This document shows positions 52,334 to 60,561 of a stretch of DNA of 64,000 nucleotides, one piece after another; positions within the stretch are counted from its first letter, which is position 1; every line of letters starts with the position of its first letter. Below the pieces are notes generated by a model. The model worked only from the letters and a program-made list of their open reading frames with translations, searched no databases and was not told the origin of the DNA. This DNA comes from Alkalibacter rhizosphaerae (GTDB lineage Bacteria; Bacillota; Clostridia; Eubacteriales; Alkalibacteraceae), in assembly GCF_017352215.1 (NCBI RefSeq), contig NZ_CP071444.1, positions 1,364,001 to 1,428,000 of the forward strand, in the 5' to 3' direction. Made by a program: the position numbers and the translations under genes.

Positions 52334-52972
52334 TTACGATCCCTCCTGGTCCGCCAGGGACGCCAACGACCGGATGACCCACTGGATCTCCTCGTTTTTC
52401 GTCTTCAGGCTGACTTTGTTGCTGATGAGCCGGGCGCTGATGGGCAGAAACTTTTCATGGACCACCAGTCCGTTTTCCTCCAGGGTCTTGCCGCTTTCCA
52501 CGATGTCCACGATGATGTCCGACAGGCCGATCAGGGGCGCCAACTCCACGGATCCGTTGAGCTTGATGATGTCCGTCAAGACCCCCAACTTGTGAAAATG
52601 GTCTTTGGTGATGTTGGGGTATTTGGTGGCCACGGTGATCTTTTTGCTGTAGTCCGGTTTTTTGTCCGCAAACCCGGCCACGCACATGTGGCACTTGCCG
52701 ATGTTCAAATTCACCAGCTCGTAGACGTCGGCCTTTTCTTCCAGGAGGATGTCCTTGCCTACGATGCCCGCATCGGCGGCTCCCTTTTCCACATACACGG
52801 GCACGTCGGGAGACTTGACCAGGGTGACCTTGATGTTGTTCTTTTTGTCGGAGAAGATCAGCTTTCGGCTGTCCTTGCTGTAATCGTCAAATTGGCAGCC
52901 GCAGTCCATGAGCAGCTGGATGGCCTGATCGGCCACCCGGCCCTTGGCCAGGGCGATGTTCAGGTTTTTCAT
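52334..52972 (-). CDS. hisG: ATP phosphoribosyltransferase, short form HisG(S)
   Basis: 212 residues, the short catalytic form without the C-terminal regulatory domain. LNIALAKGRVADQAIQLL and DAGIVGKDILLEE match. It needs HisZ for activity and feedback inhibition; hisZ is directly upstream and overlaps by four bases (ATGA). A much longer open frame upstream is out-of-frame hisZ. Confidence 0.96.
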   Translation of the reverse strand: MKNLNIALAKGRVADQAIQLLMDCGCQFDDYSKDSRKLIFSDKKNNIKVTLVKSPDVPVYVEKGAADAGIVGKDILLEEKADVYELVNLNIGKCHMCVAGFADKKPDYSKKITVATKYPNITKDHFHKLGVLTDIIKLNGSVELAPLIGLSDIIVDIVESGKTLEENGLVVHEKFLPISARLISNKVSLKTKNEEIQWVIRSLASLADQEGS

Positions 52973-54201
52973 CGAAGGCTCTCTCCTTTCCATTGTTCCA
53001 GCAGAGTTTCCGTGGTGATGGGGACCAATCCCGCTCCCTCTTCCATATACAGTCCGTCTTCCGTTATCTGGAGGATCCGGCGGTAGGTCTCCGGGTCGTA
53101 AGCGTGATCCATCACGAGGAGGTTGACGCTGCGGCCCAGCTGTCGAAGGAGGGAGGCCGTGGCGATGGCGGTGGACATTTGGGAGGGAACAGTGCGGATC
53201 AGGGCGTCGAAGTAGTCCATATGGCTTTCTTCCCCTCCCAATACTTCCGTCAACAGGCTGATGTTGATGCCAAAGCCGCATGCCGGTCGGTCCACCCCGA
53301 AGGTGGAGGACAGGTGGTCGTAGCGGCCTCCAGAGAGGAGGCTGTCCCCCCAGTCCTGGGCGTATCCCTTGAAGATCAGTCCGCTGTAGTAGTTGAGCTG
53401 GTTGGTGAACCCAAAGTCCAGGTAGAGATAGGATTCCATCTCGTAGGCCTTCAGGATCCGGTACACTTCTTCCAGGTTTTTGATGGCCTTTTCCATGGCG
53501 GGGTTGATGCACAAGGCCCGGGCCTTGGGCAGAACGTCGTCGTAGGCGCCAAAGAGCATGGGGACTTTCATGAGGACGTCGTAGACCGGCGCTTCGATGT
53601 TCAGGTTGGACAGGCAGACCTTCAAGTCTCCCAGGTTCTTGTTTTCAATGAGTTCGTTGATCCTCAGGGAGTCGGCCGGAGCCAGGTCCAGACCGGAAAG
53701 GAGGCCGTCCAGGAAGGCCACTTGTCCCACGTCGATGTGGATGTTTTTCAGTCCCAGATCCTGGAGCATGGAAACGGCTACGGCGATCACTTCCCCGTCG
53801 CAGTCCGCCCCTTCGTTGCCGAAGTATTCCACCCCACCTTGGATAAAGTCCTTCCGGTAGTTGGTCTTGCTGTTGTCCTCCCGAAAGATGGTGGTGATGT
53901 AGGAGAACTTCAGGACTTCTTTTGGATCTTTGAAAGTATTGGCGGCCATCCGGCAGATGGGGATGGTGGCATCGGGGCGCAGGACCATCACTTTTCCCGT
54001 TTTGTCGATGAGCTTGAACATCTTGTCCCGGGAAAGGGACGTATCCATGGAATACATGTCGTAGTATTCAAAATTCGGGGTCAAAATGGGCTTGTAGCCG
54101 TATCGGCGCATGACGCCTTCAATGGCATCGTTGATCCGCTCATAACCCAGCAGTTCCTGAAAATGGAGATCATTGACTCCATCGATATAATAGTTGATCA
54201 T
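52969..54201 (-). CDS. hisZ: ATP phosphoribosyltransferase regulatory subunit HisZ
   Basis: 410 residues, a histidyl-tRNA synthetase-like fold: GYKPILTPNFEYYDMYSMD, LRPDATIPICRMAANTF, FREDNSKTNYRKDFIQGGVEYFG, GLIFKGYAQDWGDSLLSGGRYDHL. The catalytic synthetase motifs are altered and the anticodon domain is absent. First gene of the his operon; GGAGGTG upstream. Confidence 0.95.
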   Translation of the reverse strand: MINYYIDGVNDLHFQELLGYERINDAIEGVMRRYGYKPILTPNFEYYDMYSMDTSLSRDKMFKLIDKTGKVMVLRPDATIPICRMAANTFKDPKEVLKFSYITTIFREDNSKTNYRKDFIQGGVEYFGNEGADCDGEVIAVAVSMLQDLGLKNIHIDVGQVAFLDGLLSGLDLAPADSLRINELIENKNLGDLKVCLSNLNIEAPVYDVLMKVPMLFGAYDDVLPKARALCINPAMEKAIKNLEEVYRILKAYEMESYLYLDFGFTNQLNYYSGLIFKGYAQDWGDSLLSGGRYDHLSSTFGVDRPACGFGINISLLTEVLGGEESHMDYFDALIRTVPSQMSTAIATASLLRQLGRSVNLLVMDHAYDPETYRRILQITEDGLYMEEGAGLVPITTETLLEQWKGESLR

Positions 54202-54233
54202 AAAGCACCTCCGCTTTATTGCTTTAGTGTAGT

Positions 54234-54292
54234 AAAGTATAGACTGATTATATAGAGGAATGAAAGAAAAGTCAATAAAAAATCTATACTTT
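54234..54292. promoter_or_regulatory. Divergent his/HAD promoter region with inverted repeat
   Basis: Minus-strand promoter for hisZ: -35 TTGACT (plus 54270-54275), 17 bases, -10 TATAAT (plus 54247-54252). Inverted arms AAAGTATAGA (54234-54243) and TCTATACTTT (54283-54292) flank it. The second arm overlaps the region of the plus-strand HAD promoter, whose -10 TATAAT is at 54307-54312. The layout suggests one regulator controls both directions. Confidence 0.7.
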
Positions 54293-54348
54293 CCCTTGAT
54301 CTATATTATAATGGTACTATTCAAAAAATGAAATGATCGAGGGTTCTT

Positions 54349-54978
54349 ATGAAATATCGAAGCGTCATATTTGACTTTGACGGAACATTGGCCAATACGG
54401 AAGCTTTGGCCTTGAATATATACAATGAGCTGGCAGACCGTTACGATTACGAGCCGGTCCGGCAGGAAGAGCTCCAAGCCCTGAAGAAGATGACATTTCG
54501 GGAAATGATGGACTCCACCAGGATCCCCATGGCAAAACTGCCCAAGATCATGAAGACGGCCCAACGCCTGATGCGGGGAGAGATGAGCAAGGTGTCGCCT
54601 TTTGACCCGGCTTTGAAGGAGCATCTTGTGGAATTGAAAAGCCGGGTGGAATACCTGGGCATCATCACCTCCAACAACCGAAAAAACGTGACGGCTTTTT
54701 TGGATCATCAGGGCATCGACCTATTTGACTTCATCGTGTCTTCCCCCTTGATGAGCAAGCAAGTGAAGCTCCAGGCCGTATCCAGGAAATACGGGTTGGA
54801 AAAAGATGATATACTGTATGTGGGAGATGAATCCCGGGATATTGTGGCCTGCAAGGCAGCAGGGGTGGACTGTGCCGCCGTCGCCTGGGGATACAATCAT
54901 CCGGACACCTTGTTGAAGGAAGAGCCGGAATACCTGGTGGAGGATTGGACCGGGTTATTGGAGATCGTTGGAAAGTAA
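54349..54978 (+). CDS. HAD-superfamily phosphatase (subclass IA)
   Basis: 209 residues. Motif I VIFDFDGTLANTEALAL with nucleophile and acid Asp, motif II IITSNN, motif III Lys in SKQVKLQAVS, motif IV YVGDESRDIVACKAAG. Helical cap between residues 15-90. Resembles phosphoglycolate or pyrophosphate phosphatases. It diverges from the his operon across a shared regulatory region, and that operon lacks a histidinol-phosphatase, so that activity is a candidate; the sequence alone does not show it. Confidence 0.85.
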   Translation: MKYRSVIFDFDGTLANTEALALNIYNELADRYDYEPVRQEELQALKKMTFREMMDSTRIPMAKLPKIMKTAQRLMRGEMSKVSPFDPALKEHLVELKSRVEYLGIITSNNRKNVTAFLDHQGIDLFDFIVSSPLMSKQVKLQAVSRKYGLEKDDILYVGDESRDIVACKAAGVDCAAVAWGYNHPDTLLKEEPEYLVEDWTGLLEIVGK

Positions 54979-54991
54979 GGGATGAGCGTTG

Positions 54992-56191
54992 ATGAATCTG
55001 CCGGATAATGTTCGTGCATTTATGGAATACATAGAATCCAGAGGGTACAAGTGCTACCTGGTGGGGGGAGCCGTCCGGGACATCTTGTCCGGAAAAACCC
55101 CAAAGGACTTTGATTTCACCACCGATGCAAAACCGGAGGAGATCAAGGAAATTTTTGAAAAATACATCGAGACGGGAGTGGACTTCGGCACCATCACCGC
55201 CGAGTTCAACGGGGAATATTTTGAGATCACCACCTTTCGGCTGGAACATCGGTATTCCGACGGAAGGCGGCCGGACATGGTCTTTTATTCCGATTCCCTC
55301 CTGTCGGATCTGAGCCGAAGGGATTTTACCATGAACGCCATTGCCCTGGACAAGGACCTGAGTGTCTACGACTACTACAACGGCATGGAAGACCTGAAAA
55401 ACCACCTTCTTCGCACCATCGGCCGGGCAAAAGTCCGGTTTCGGGAAGACCGGCTCCGCAAACTGCGGGGGATCCGGATCGCCTGTGAAAACAATTACCT
55501 GATCCATGAGGACATTCTAAAATCCATCAAGACGGACCCCGGTCTGGAAGGGGTCAGCGGCGAGCGGATCAAAACGGAGCTGGACCGGATCCTCCTTTGC
55601 GACAGCGCCAGGCGGGGAGTGGAGTTGTTGTACCGTCTCCATTTGATAGGAGAGATCCTGCCGGAGCTGGATGAAAACATGGATCCGGACTTGGAAAGTT
55701 GGGAAGCCTACACCGGATCCATCCACGTGGCGTTCCAAGACCTGTCCTTGAAGGTCTATTTGTTCCTTCGTCCCCTGAAAGAAGCGAGATCCATCCAAAA
55801 GGCACTGGATCAGTTGAAGTACCAGCGCCGGATCCAAAAAAATGCCATGGCCATGGCATGGTACGAGACGGTGGAGACCATGGAGGGCTTCATGGATCAT
55901 TTGCCTGCTTTTCAGGAAGAACAGTTTCGCCTGTTCCAGCAGCTGGATCAGGTTTTGGGCCGGTTCCCCGTCTGGGAGCGTCTTCTGGAAGAGGTCATAC
56001 AAGGCAGAGTACCCAGAAAAGTCACGGATCTTGCCATTGGCGGAGCCGACTTGAAGGAATTGGGCTACCGGGGAAGAGAAATCGGGGAGATCTTGAACGG
56101 ACTGTTGCGAAAAGTCGTCCTGGAACCGGAAAACAACCGGCGGGACTGGTTGTTGGCGCAAATCATCAAAAAGAAAGAGGAAAATCCATGA
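54992..56191 (+). CDS. cca: CCA-adding tRNA nucleotidyltransferase
   Basis: 399 residues from ATG 54992. Head: YLVGGAVRDILSGKTPKDFDFTTDA with DxD metal ligands, RRDFTMNAIA, and RLRKLRGIRIACE (nucleotide specificity region). The C-terminal half is helical neck and body with no HD domain motif. Class II enzyme; a poly(A)-polymerase activity is not excluded. Overlaps mntP by four bases. Confidence 0.92.
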   Translation: MNLPDNVRAFMEYIESRGYKCYLVGGAVRDILSGKTPKDFDFTTDAKPEEIKEIFEKYIETGVDFGTITAEFNGEYFEITTFRLEHRYSDGRRPDMVFYSDSLLSDLSRRDFTMNAIALDKDLSVYDYYNGMEDLKNHLLRTIGRAKVRFREDRLRKLRGIRIACENNYLIHEDILKSIKTDPGLEGVSGERIKTELDRILLCDSARRGVELLYRLHLIGEILPELDENMDPDLESWEAYTGSIHVAFQDLSLKVYLFLRPLKEARSIQKALDQLKYQRRIQKNAMAMAWYETVETMEGFMDHLPAFQEEQFRLFQQLDQVLGRFPVWERLLEEVIQGRVPRKVTDLAIGGADLKELGYRGREIGEILNGLLRKVVLEPENNRRDWLLAQIIKKKEENP

Positions 56192-56739
56192 CCCCTGCCC
56201 TACTGTTGAGTACTGCAGTGGCCCTGTCCATGGACGCCTTTGCCGTTGCCGCCTCCTGCGGGGTGACAAACAAGGCCAGGACCACGGGCACCCAGCTGCG
56301 GATCGCTTTGTATTTTGGTTTTTTTCAGGCATTCATGCCCCTGATCGGCTATGTGCTGGCATATGGCCTGGCGGACCGGATCCATCAGGTGACCCATTGG
56401 ATCGCATTTGGACTGTTGGGATTTTTAGGCGTTCGCATGATGCTGGAAGCCAAGGAACCGGACAAATGTAAAAATGAAAAATTGACCAACAAGTACCTGT
56501 TGACTCTGGCGGTGGCCACCAGCATCGATGCATTGATCAGCGGAGTAGGCTTTGCCCTCCTGCAAGTCAACATCCTTCTGGTGGTGGCCATCATCGGAAT
56601 CGTCACCGCCCTTTTGTCCTTCGTGGGGGCCCGGTTCGGCCAGTATCTGGGCTTCCGTTTCCAATGGGGAGCGGAGATCTTTGGAGGGGCCGTCCTGGTG
56701 CTGATCGGGACGAAAATATTGTTGGAGGGATTATTTTGA
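56188..56739 (+). CDS. mntP: Manganese efflux pump MntP
   Basis: 183 residues, six membrane helices. Starts ALLLSTAVALSMDAFAVAASCG, with the conserved Asp in MDAF; second repeat has ATSIDALISGVGFAL. Family members export Mn2+. The start overlaps the cca stop (ATGA). The larger open frame upstream is out-of-frame cca. Confidence 0.9.
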   Translation: MTPALLLSTAVALSMDAFAVAASCGVTNKARTTGTQLRIALYFGFFQAFMPLIGYVLAYGLADRIHQVTHWIAFGLLGFLGVRMMLEAKEPDKCKNEKLTNKYLLTLAVATSIDALISGVGFALLQVNILLVVAIIGIVTALLSFVGARFGQYLGFRFQWGAEIFGGAVLVLIGTKILLEGLF

Positions 56740-57314
56740 CGGACAAGCCCACCATCCGGGAATGGATCGTGGTGGAGGGCAAAGACGATATTGCCGCCGT
56801 AAAAAAGGCGGTCCACGCCCAGGTGATCGCCACCAGCGGTCTGGGGCTGGAAGAGGCCACCCTCCAACTGATCCAACAGGTGGCGGACCACTCCGGCGTC
56901 ATCGTATTGACGGATCCGGATTTTCCCGGAGAAAAGATCCGACGAATGATCAATGACCGGATCCCAGGCTGCAAAAACGCCTACCTGGCCAAGGCGGACG
57001 GGTTGAAAAACGGCAATGTGGGGGTGGAAAACGCCAGTCCCCAGGTCATTCGGCAAGCCTTGAAGGATGCCAAATACCACATTTCCGATGAAGAGACCCA
57101 CCGGCTGGAGGATCTCCTTCATCTGGGACTGCTCCACGGAGGGGGGGCCAAAGAAAAACGGCGGATGGTAGGGGAGGCCCTGGGCATCGGTTACGCCAAC
57201 GCCAAGCAGTTCATGGGAAGGATCAATTCCTACGCCATCACGCCGGAGCAATTGGGGCGGGCGGTGGAAGATGCGGAAAAAGCCATGGAAGAGATGAAAG
57301 GAGAGGAATGTTAG
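56736..57314 (+). CDS. rnmV: Ribonuclease M5
   Basis: 192 residues from TTG 56736 with GGAGGG upstream; overlaps mntP. TOPRIM domain: EWIVVEGKDDIAAVKKAV and LTDPDFPGEKIRR with the DxDxPG metal site; KADGLKNGNVGVENAS. Matures 5S rRNA in Bacillota. Immediately before rsmA as in Bacillus. Confidence 0.93.
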   Translation: MTDKPTIREWIVVEGKDDIAAVKKAVHAQVIATSGLGLEEATLQLIQQVADHSGVIVLTDPDFPGEKIRRMINDRIPGCKNAYLAKADGLKNGNVGVENASPQVIRQALKDAKYHISDEETHRLEDLLHLGLLHGGGAKEKRRMVGEALGIGYANAKQFMGRINSYAITPEQLGRAVEDAEKAMEEMKGEEC

Positions 57315-57315
57315 G

Positions 57316-58185
57316 ATGGAGAGACTTACATCACCCAGGGTCATGGAAGCCTTGTTGAAAAAACACGGATTCACCATGAACAAGCGGTTTGGACAGAACT
57401 TTCTCACCGATGAAAACATCGTACGAAAAATCGTGGATGCAGCCCATATCCAGCCCACCGACGTGGTCCTGGAGATCGGCCCCGGCATCGGCACCATGAC
57501 CAGGGAGCTGTGCGATCGGGCACAGACCGTCTTGGCGGTGGAGATCGACGACAAGCTGATCCCCATCTTGAAAGAGACCCTGGCGGACAAGGACAACTGC
57601 CGGTTGATCCACGGGGATATCCTGGAGCTGGATATGGTGGAAGAACTGAAGAAGATCGACGCCTCCTCCTTTAAAGTGGTGGCCAACCTGCCCTATTACA
57701 TCACCACTCCCATCATCATGGGACTGCTGGAAAAGGATCTCCCTTTGGAGAGCATCACAGTGATGATCCAAAAGGAAGTGGCCCAGCGGATCACCGCTTC
57801 CCCAGGAGGGAAGGACTACGGCGCCTTGACGGTGGCTTGCGGCTACTATACCCGGAGCGAATTGGCTTTCATTGTGCCTGCTACGGTATTTTATCCCCGG
57901 CCCAAAGTGGATTCAGCCGTGATCCACCTGGAGGTCCTATCCGGAGAGCGGATGGGCAACAAAGAAAAAAAGGCCTTTTTCACCGTGGTGAAAGCAGCCT
58001 TTGGCAATCGTCGAAAGACCCTTTTAAACAGCCTGTCCAACAATCTGTCTTTAGAAAAGGAAGAGGTCCGTCAGCTACTCCAACTGGCCGGCGTGGAAGA
58101 AGGCAGGCGGGCGGAGACCCTTTCTTTTGAAGAATTTCATTCCTTGGCCATGGCCTACGGGCAGATCACTTGGCCACGTAGTTGA
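57316..58185 (+). CDS. rsmA: 16S rRNA dimethyladenosine transferase RsmA (KsgA)
   Basis: 289 residues. FTMNKRFGQNFLTDENIVRKIV, SAM motif VLEIGPGIGTMTREL, EIDDKLIP, and NLPYYITTPIIMGL with the N6-methyl NLPY motif. Dimethylates A1518/A1519. Its last 20 bases overlap the convergent FAH-family gene. Confidence 0.97.
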   Translation: MERLTSPRVMEALLKKHGFTMNKRFGQNFLTDENIVRKIVDAAHIQPTDVVLEIGPGIGTMTRELCDRAQTVLAVEIDDKLIPILKETLADKDNCRLIHGDILELDMVEELKKIDASSFKVVANLPYYITTPIIMGLLEKDLPLESITVMIQKEVAQRITASPGGKDYGALTVACGYYTRSELAFIVPATVFYPRPKVDSAVIHLEVLSGERMGNKEKKAFFTVVKAAFGNRRKTLLNSLSNNLSLEKEEVRQLLQLAGVEEGRRAETLSFEEFHSLAMAYGQITWPRS

Positions 58186-59059
58186 CCAATTTTCCGATTT
58201 TTTCGATCTCGCAGCAGACTTCGTCTCCCGGTTTTAGCGTCTTGGGGGGATGAAAGCCCATTCCCACCCCTGCCGGCGTTCCCGTCAGGATGATGTCCCC
58301 CGGGTAGAGGGTGATCCCCTGGGTCAGGTCGCTGAGGATGGTGGGGATGTCGAAGATCAGCTTGGACGTTCTGGACTCCTGCCGCACTTCTCCGTTGACG
58401 GTGCTTTTGATGGCCAGATCCGGAGGAAAGGCGATCTCCTCTTTGGTCACGATGACGGGACCAATGGGACAGGAGGTGTCGAAACTCTTGCCCTTGAACC
58501 ACTGCATGTGCTGTTTCTGGATGTTTCGAACGGAAATGTCGTTGCCGATGGTATAACCGAAAATATAGTCCAAAGCATCCTCTGCCGGGATGTTTTTTCC
58601 TTTTTTGCCGATGATCACCGCCAGTTCCACTTCATAGTCCAGGGTGTCCGTGATCTCCTGAAAGTTTTCCAGGACATCTTCCGGCCCCATGGCCGGATAA
58701 GCCACTTTGGTGAAGTAGATGGGGTACTGGGGCAGGTCGTTGGAGGTGCCCGTAACGTCTTTCATCTCCTGGGCATGCTCCACGTAGTTTTTCCCCAGAC
58801 AGAAGACGTTTCTTCTGGGATAGGGGATGGGAGTCAGCAGCTGGGTCTCTTCCAAAGCCACCGGCAGTAGGTCGTCCTGGGCCAGGGCGATCTGCAGGGG
58901 CCTTTCCAGCCCGTCAAAGTTGTCGATCAGAGCGATCATGTCTTTGGGGACGTCGCCAGCAGGAAGTCCCAGGGACTCCAGGGGGATCATCCCTTTTTCC
59001 GTCAGGATGCCCAGTCGGGCGGTGTCTTCGTTTTTCATTCGATAATTGGCGATTTTCAT
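58166..59059 (-). CDS. Fumarylacetoacetate hydrolase (FAH)-family enzyme
   Basis: 297 residues: N-terminal about 75-residue domain, then the FAH fold: FCLGKNYVEHAQEM, YPIYFTKV, DYEVELAVIIGKKGKNI with two metal-binding Glu, FGYTIGNDISVRNIQ, DTSCPIGPVIVTKEE, GDIILTGTPAGVGMGF. Homologues include acylpyruvases, oxaloacetate decarboxylases and 2-hydroxyhepta-2,4-diene-1,7-dioate isomerases. Specific reaction unknown. Divergent from asnS, convergent and overlapping with rsmA. Confidence 0.87.
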   Translation of the reverse strand: MKIANYRMKNEDTARLGILTEKGMIPLESLGLPAGDVPKDMIALIDNFDGLERPLQIALAQDDLLPVALEETQLLTPIPYPRRNVFCLGKNYVEHAQEMKDVTGTSNDLPQYPIYFTKVAYPAMGPEDVLENFQEITDTLDYEVELAVIIGKKGKNIPAEDALDYIFGYTIGNDISVRNIQKQHMQWFKGKSFDTSCPIGPVIVTKEEIAFPPDLAIKSTVNGEVRQESRTSKLIFDIPTILSDLTQGITLYPGDIILTGTPAGVGMGFHPPKTLKPGDEVCCEIEKIGKLVNYVAK

Positions 59060-59116
59060 GGTGATTCTCCCTCATTTCCTGGTTTGGTTGGTCTGTTGTA
59101 GCCTGTGTTCTTATGA

Positions 59117-59122
59117 TATAAT
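59117..59122 (+). promoter_or_regulatory. -10 element of asnS
   Basis: TATAAT at 59117-59122, with a TTGTAG 15 bases upstream as a poorly spaced -35. The leader of about 35 bases leaves no room for a T-box. Confidence 0.5.
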
Positions 59123-59162
59123 ATTTTCGTGATTAAATAAACGTTTACCGGAGGAAAATACC

Positions 59163-60553
59163 ATGAAATACACATCCATTCGCGCATTTTATGAAAATAA
59201 GGAAGCTTACGCCGATCAGGAAGTTCGCATCGGCGGCTGGATCCGCACCAACCGGGCCTCCAGCCACTTTGGATTCATCGAAGTCAACGACGGCACCGCC
59301 TTCAAAGGGATCCAAGTGGTCTATGAGGAAAACCTGGAAAACTTTGGAGAAGTGGGGAAATTCGGGGTAGCCACCGCCATTTCCGTGACAGGGACTTTCG
59401 TGTTGACGCCGGACAGCAAGCAGCCCTTTGAGATCAAGGCATCTCGGATCGTTCTGGAAGCGGCTTCCGACAGCATGTATCCCCTTCAGAAGAAACGTCA
59501 TACACTGGAGTATTTAAGGACCATCGCTCATTTGCGGCCCCGGTCCAATACCTTCTCTGCCGTTTTTCGGGTGAGAAGCCTGGCATCCTACGCCGTCCAC
59601 AAATTTTTTCAAGAGAAGGGCTTCGTCCATGTCCATACCCCCATCATCACCGCCAGCGATGCGGAAGGGGCGGGGGAAATGTTTCGGGTGACCACCCTGG
59701 ATCTGACGGATGTGCCCAAAACGGAAGAGGGGCAAGTGGATTTCAAGCAGGACTTCTTTGAAAAACCGGCCAACCTCACCGTCAGCGGACAACTGGAAGG
59801 GGAGATCTTCGCCCTGGCCTTTAAAGACATCTATACCTTCGGCCCCACCTTTCGGGCGGAGAATTCCAACACTCCCCGACATGCGGCGGAGTTCTGGATG
59901 ATCGAACCGGAGATCGCCTTTGCCGACCTTTCCGACGACATGGACCTGGCAGAGGAAATGATCAAGTACCTGATCCAATATGTTCTGGAACATGCCCCCA
60001 GGACATGGAGTTTTTCCAGTCCTTCATCGACAAGGGGCTTATGGAGCGGCTGGAGGGCATCTTGGGATCCAAATTTGAACGGATCACCTACACCAGGGCC
60101 GTGGAACTCCTCCAGGAGAGCAAGAAAGAATTTGAATATCCCGTTTCCTGGGGTTCGGACCTGCAAACGGAACACGAACGGTATCTGACGGAAGAGGTCT
60201 TCAAAAAACCCGTTTTCGTCACCGACTACCCCAAGGAGATCAAAGCCTTCTACATGCGCCTCAACGACGACGGAAAGACAGTGGCCGCCATGGACCTGCT
60301 GGTGCCCGGTGTGGGAGAGATCATCGGCGGCAGCCAGCGGGAAGAACGCCACGACACCCTCAGGGATCGGATCCTGGCCGGAGGCCTGTCGGAAGAAGAT
60401 TACTGGTGGTACTTGGAGCTGCGAAAATACGGCGGCGTGAAACACGCCGGATTCGGCCTTGGATTTGAACGGTTGATCATGTACCTGACGGGCATGGCCA
60501 ACATTCGGGACGTGATCCCCTTTCCGAGGACCTCCGGCAATGCGGAATTTTAA
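59163..60553 (+). CDS. asnS: Asparaginyl-tRNA synthetase (apparent frameshift)
   Basis: Class IIb enzyme: OB-fold anticodon domain ([19 protein letters not shown]), then the catalytic core with [14 protein letters not shown], motif 2 [25 protein letters not shown] and motif 3 [15 protein letters not shown]. The frame from 59163 breaks down after LEHAP near 60000 and ends at 60188. The next frame (from about 60003) carries [18 protein letters not shown] through motif 3 to 60553. One extra C in the C5 run 59995-59999 would join them. AsnRS is usually essential, so a real break here is unlikely unless another copy exists. Confidence 0.9.
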
Positions 60554-60561
60554 GAAGAATT

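Noticed and set aside
52334-53512. A 392-residue HisG with an N-terminal extension
   Set aside because: The extra 180 residues are out-of-frame hisZ sequence. The ATG at 52972 overlapping the hisZ stop gives a standard short HisG.
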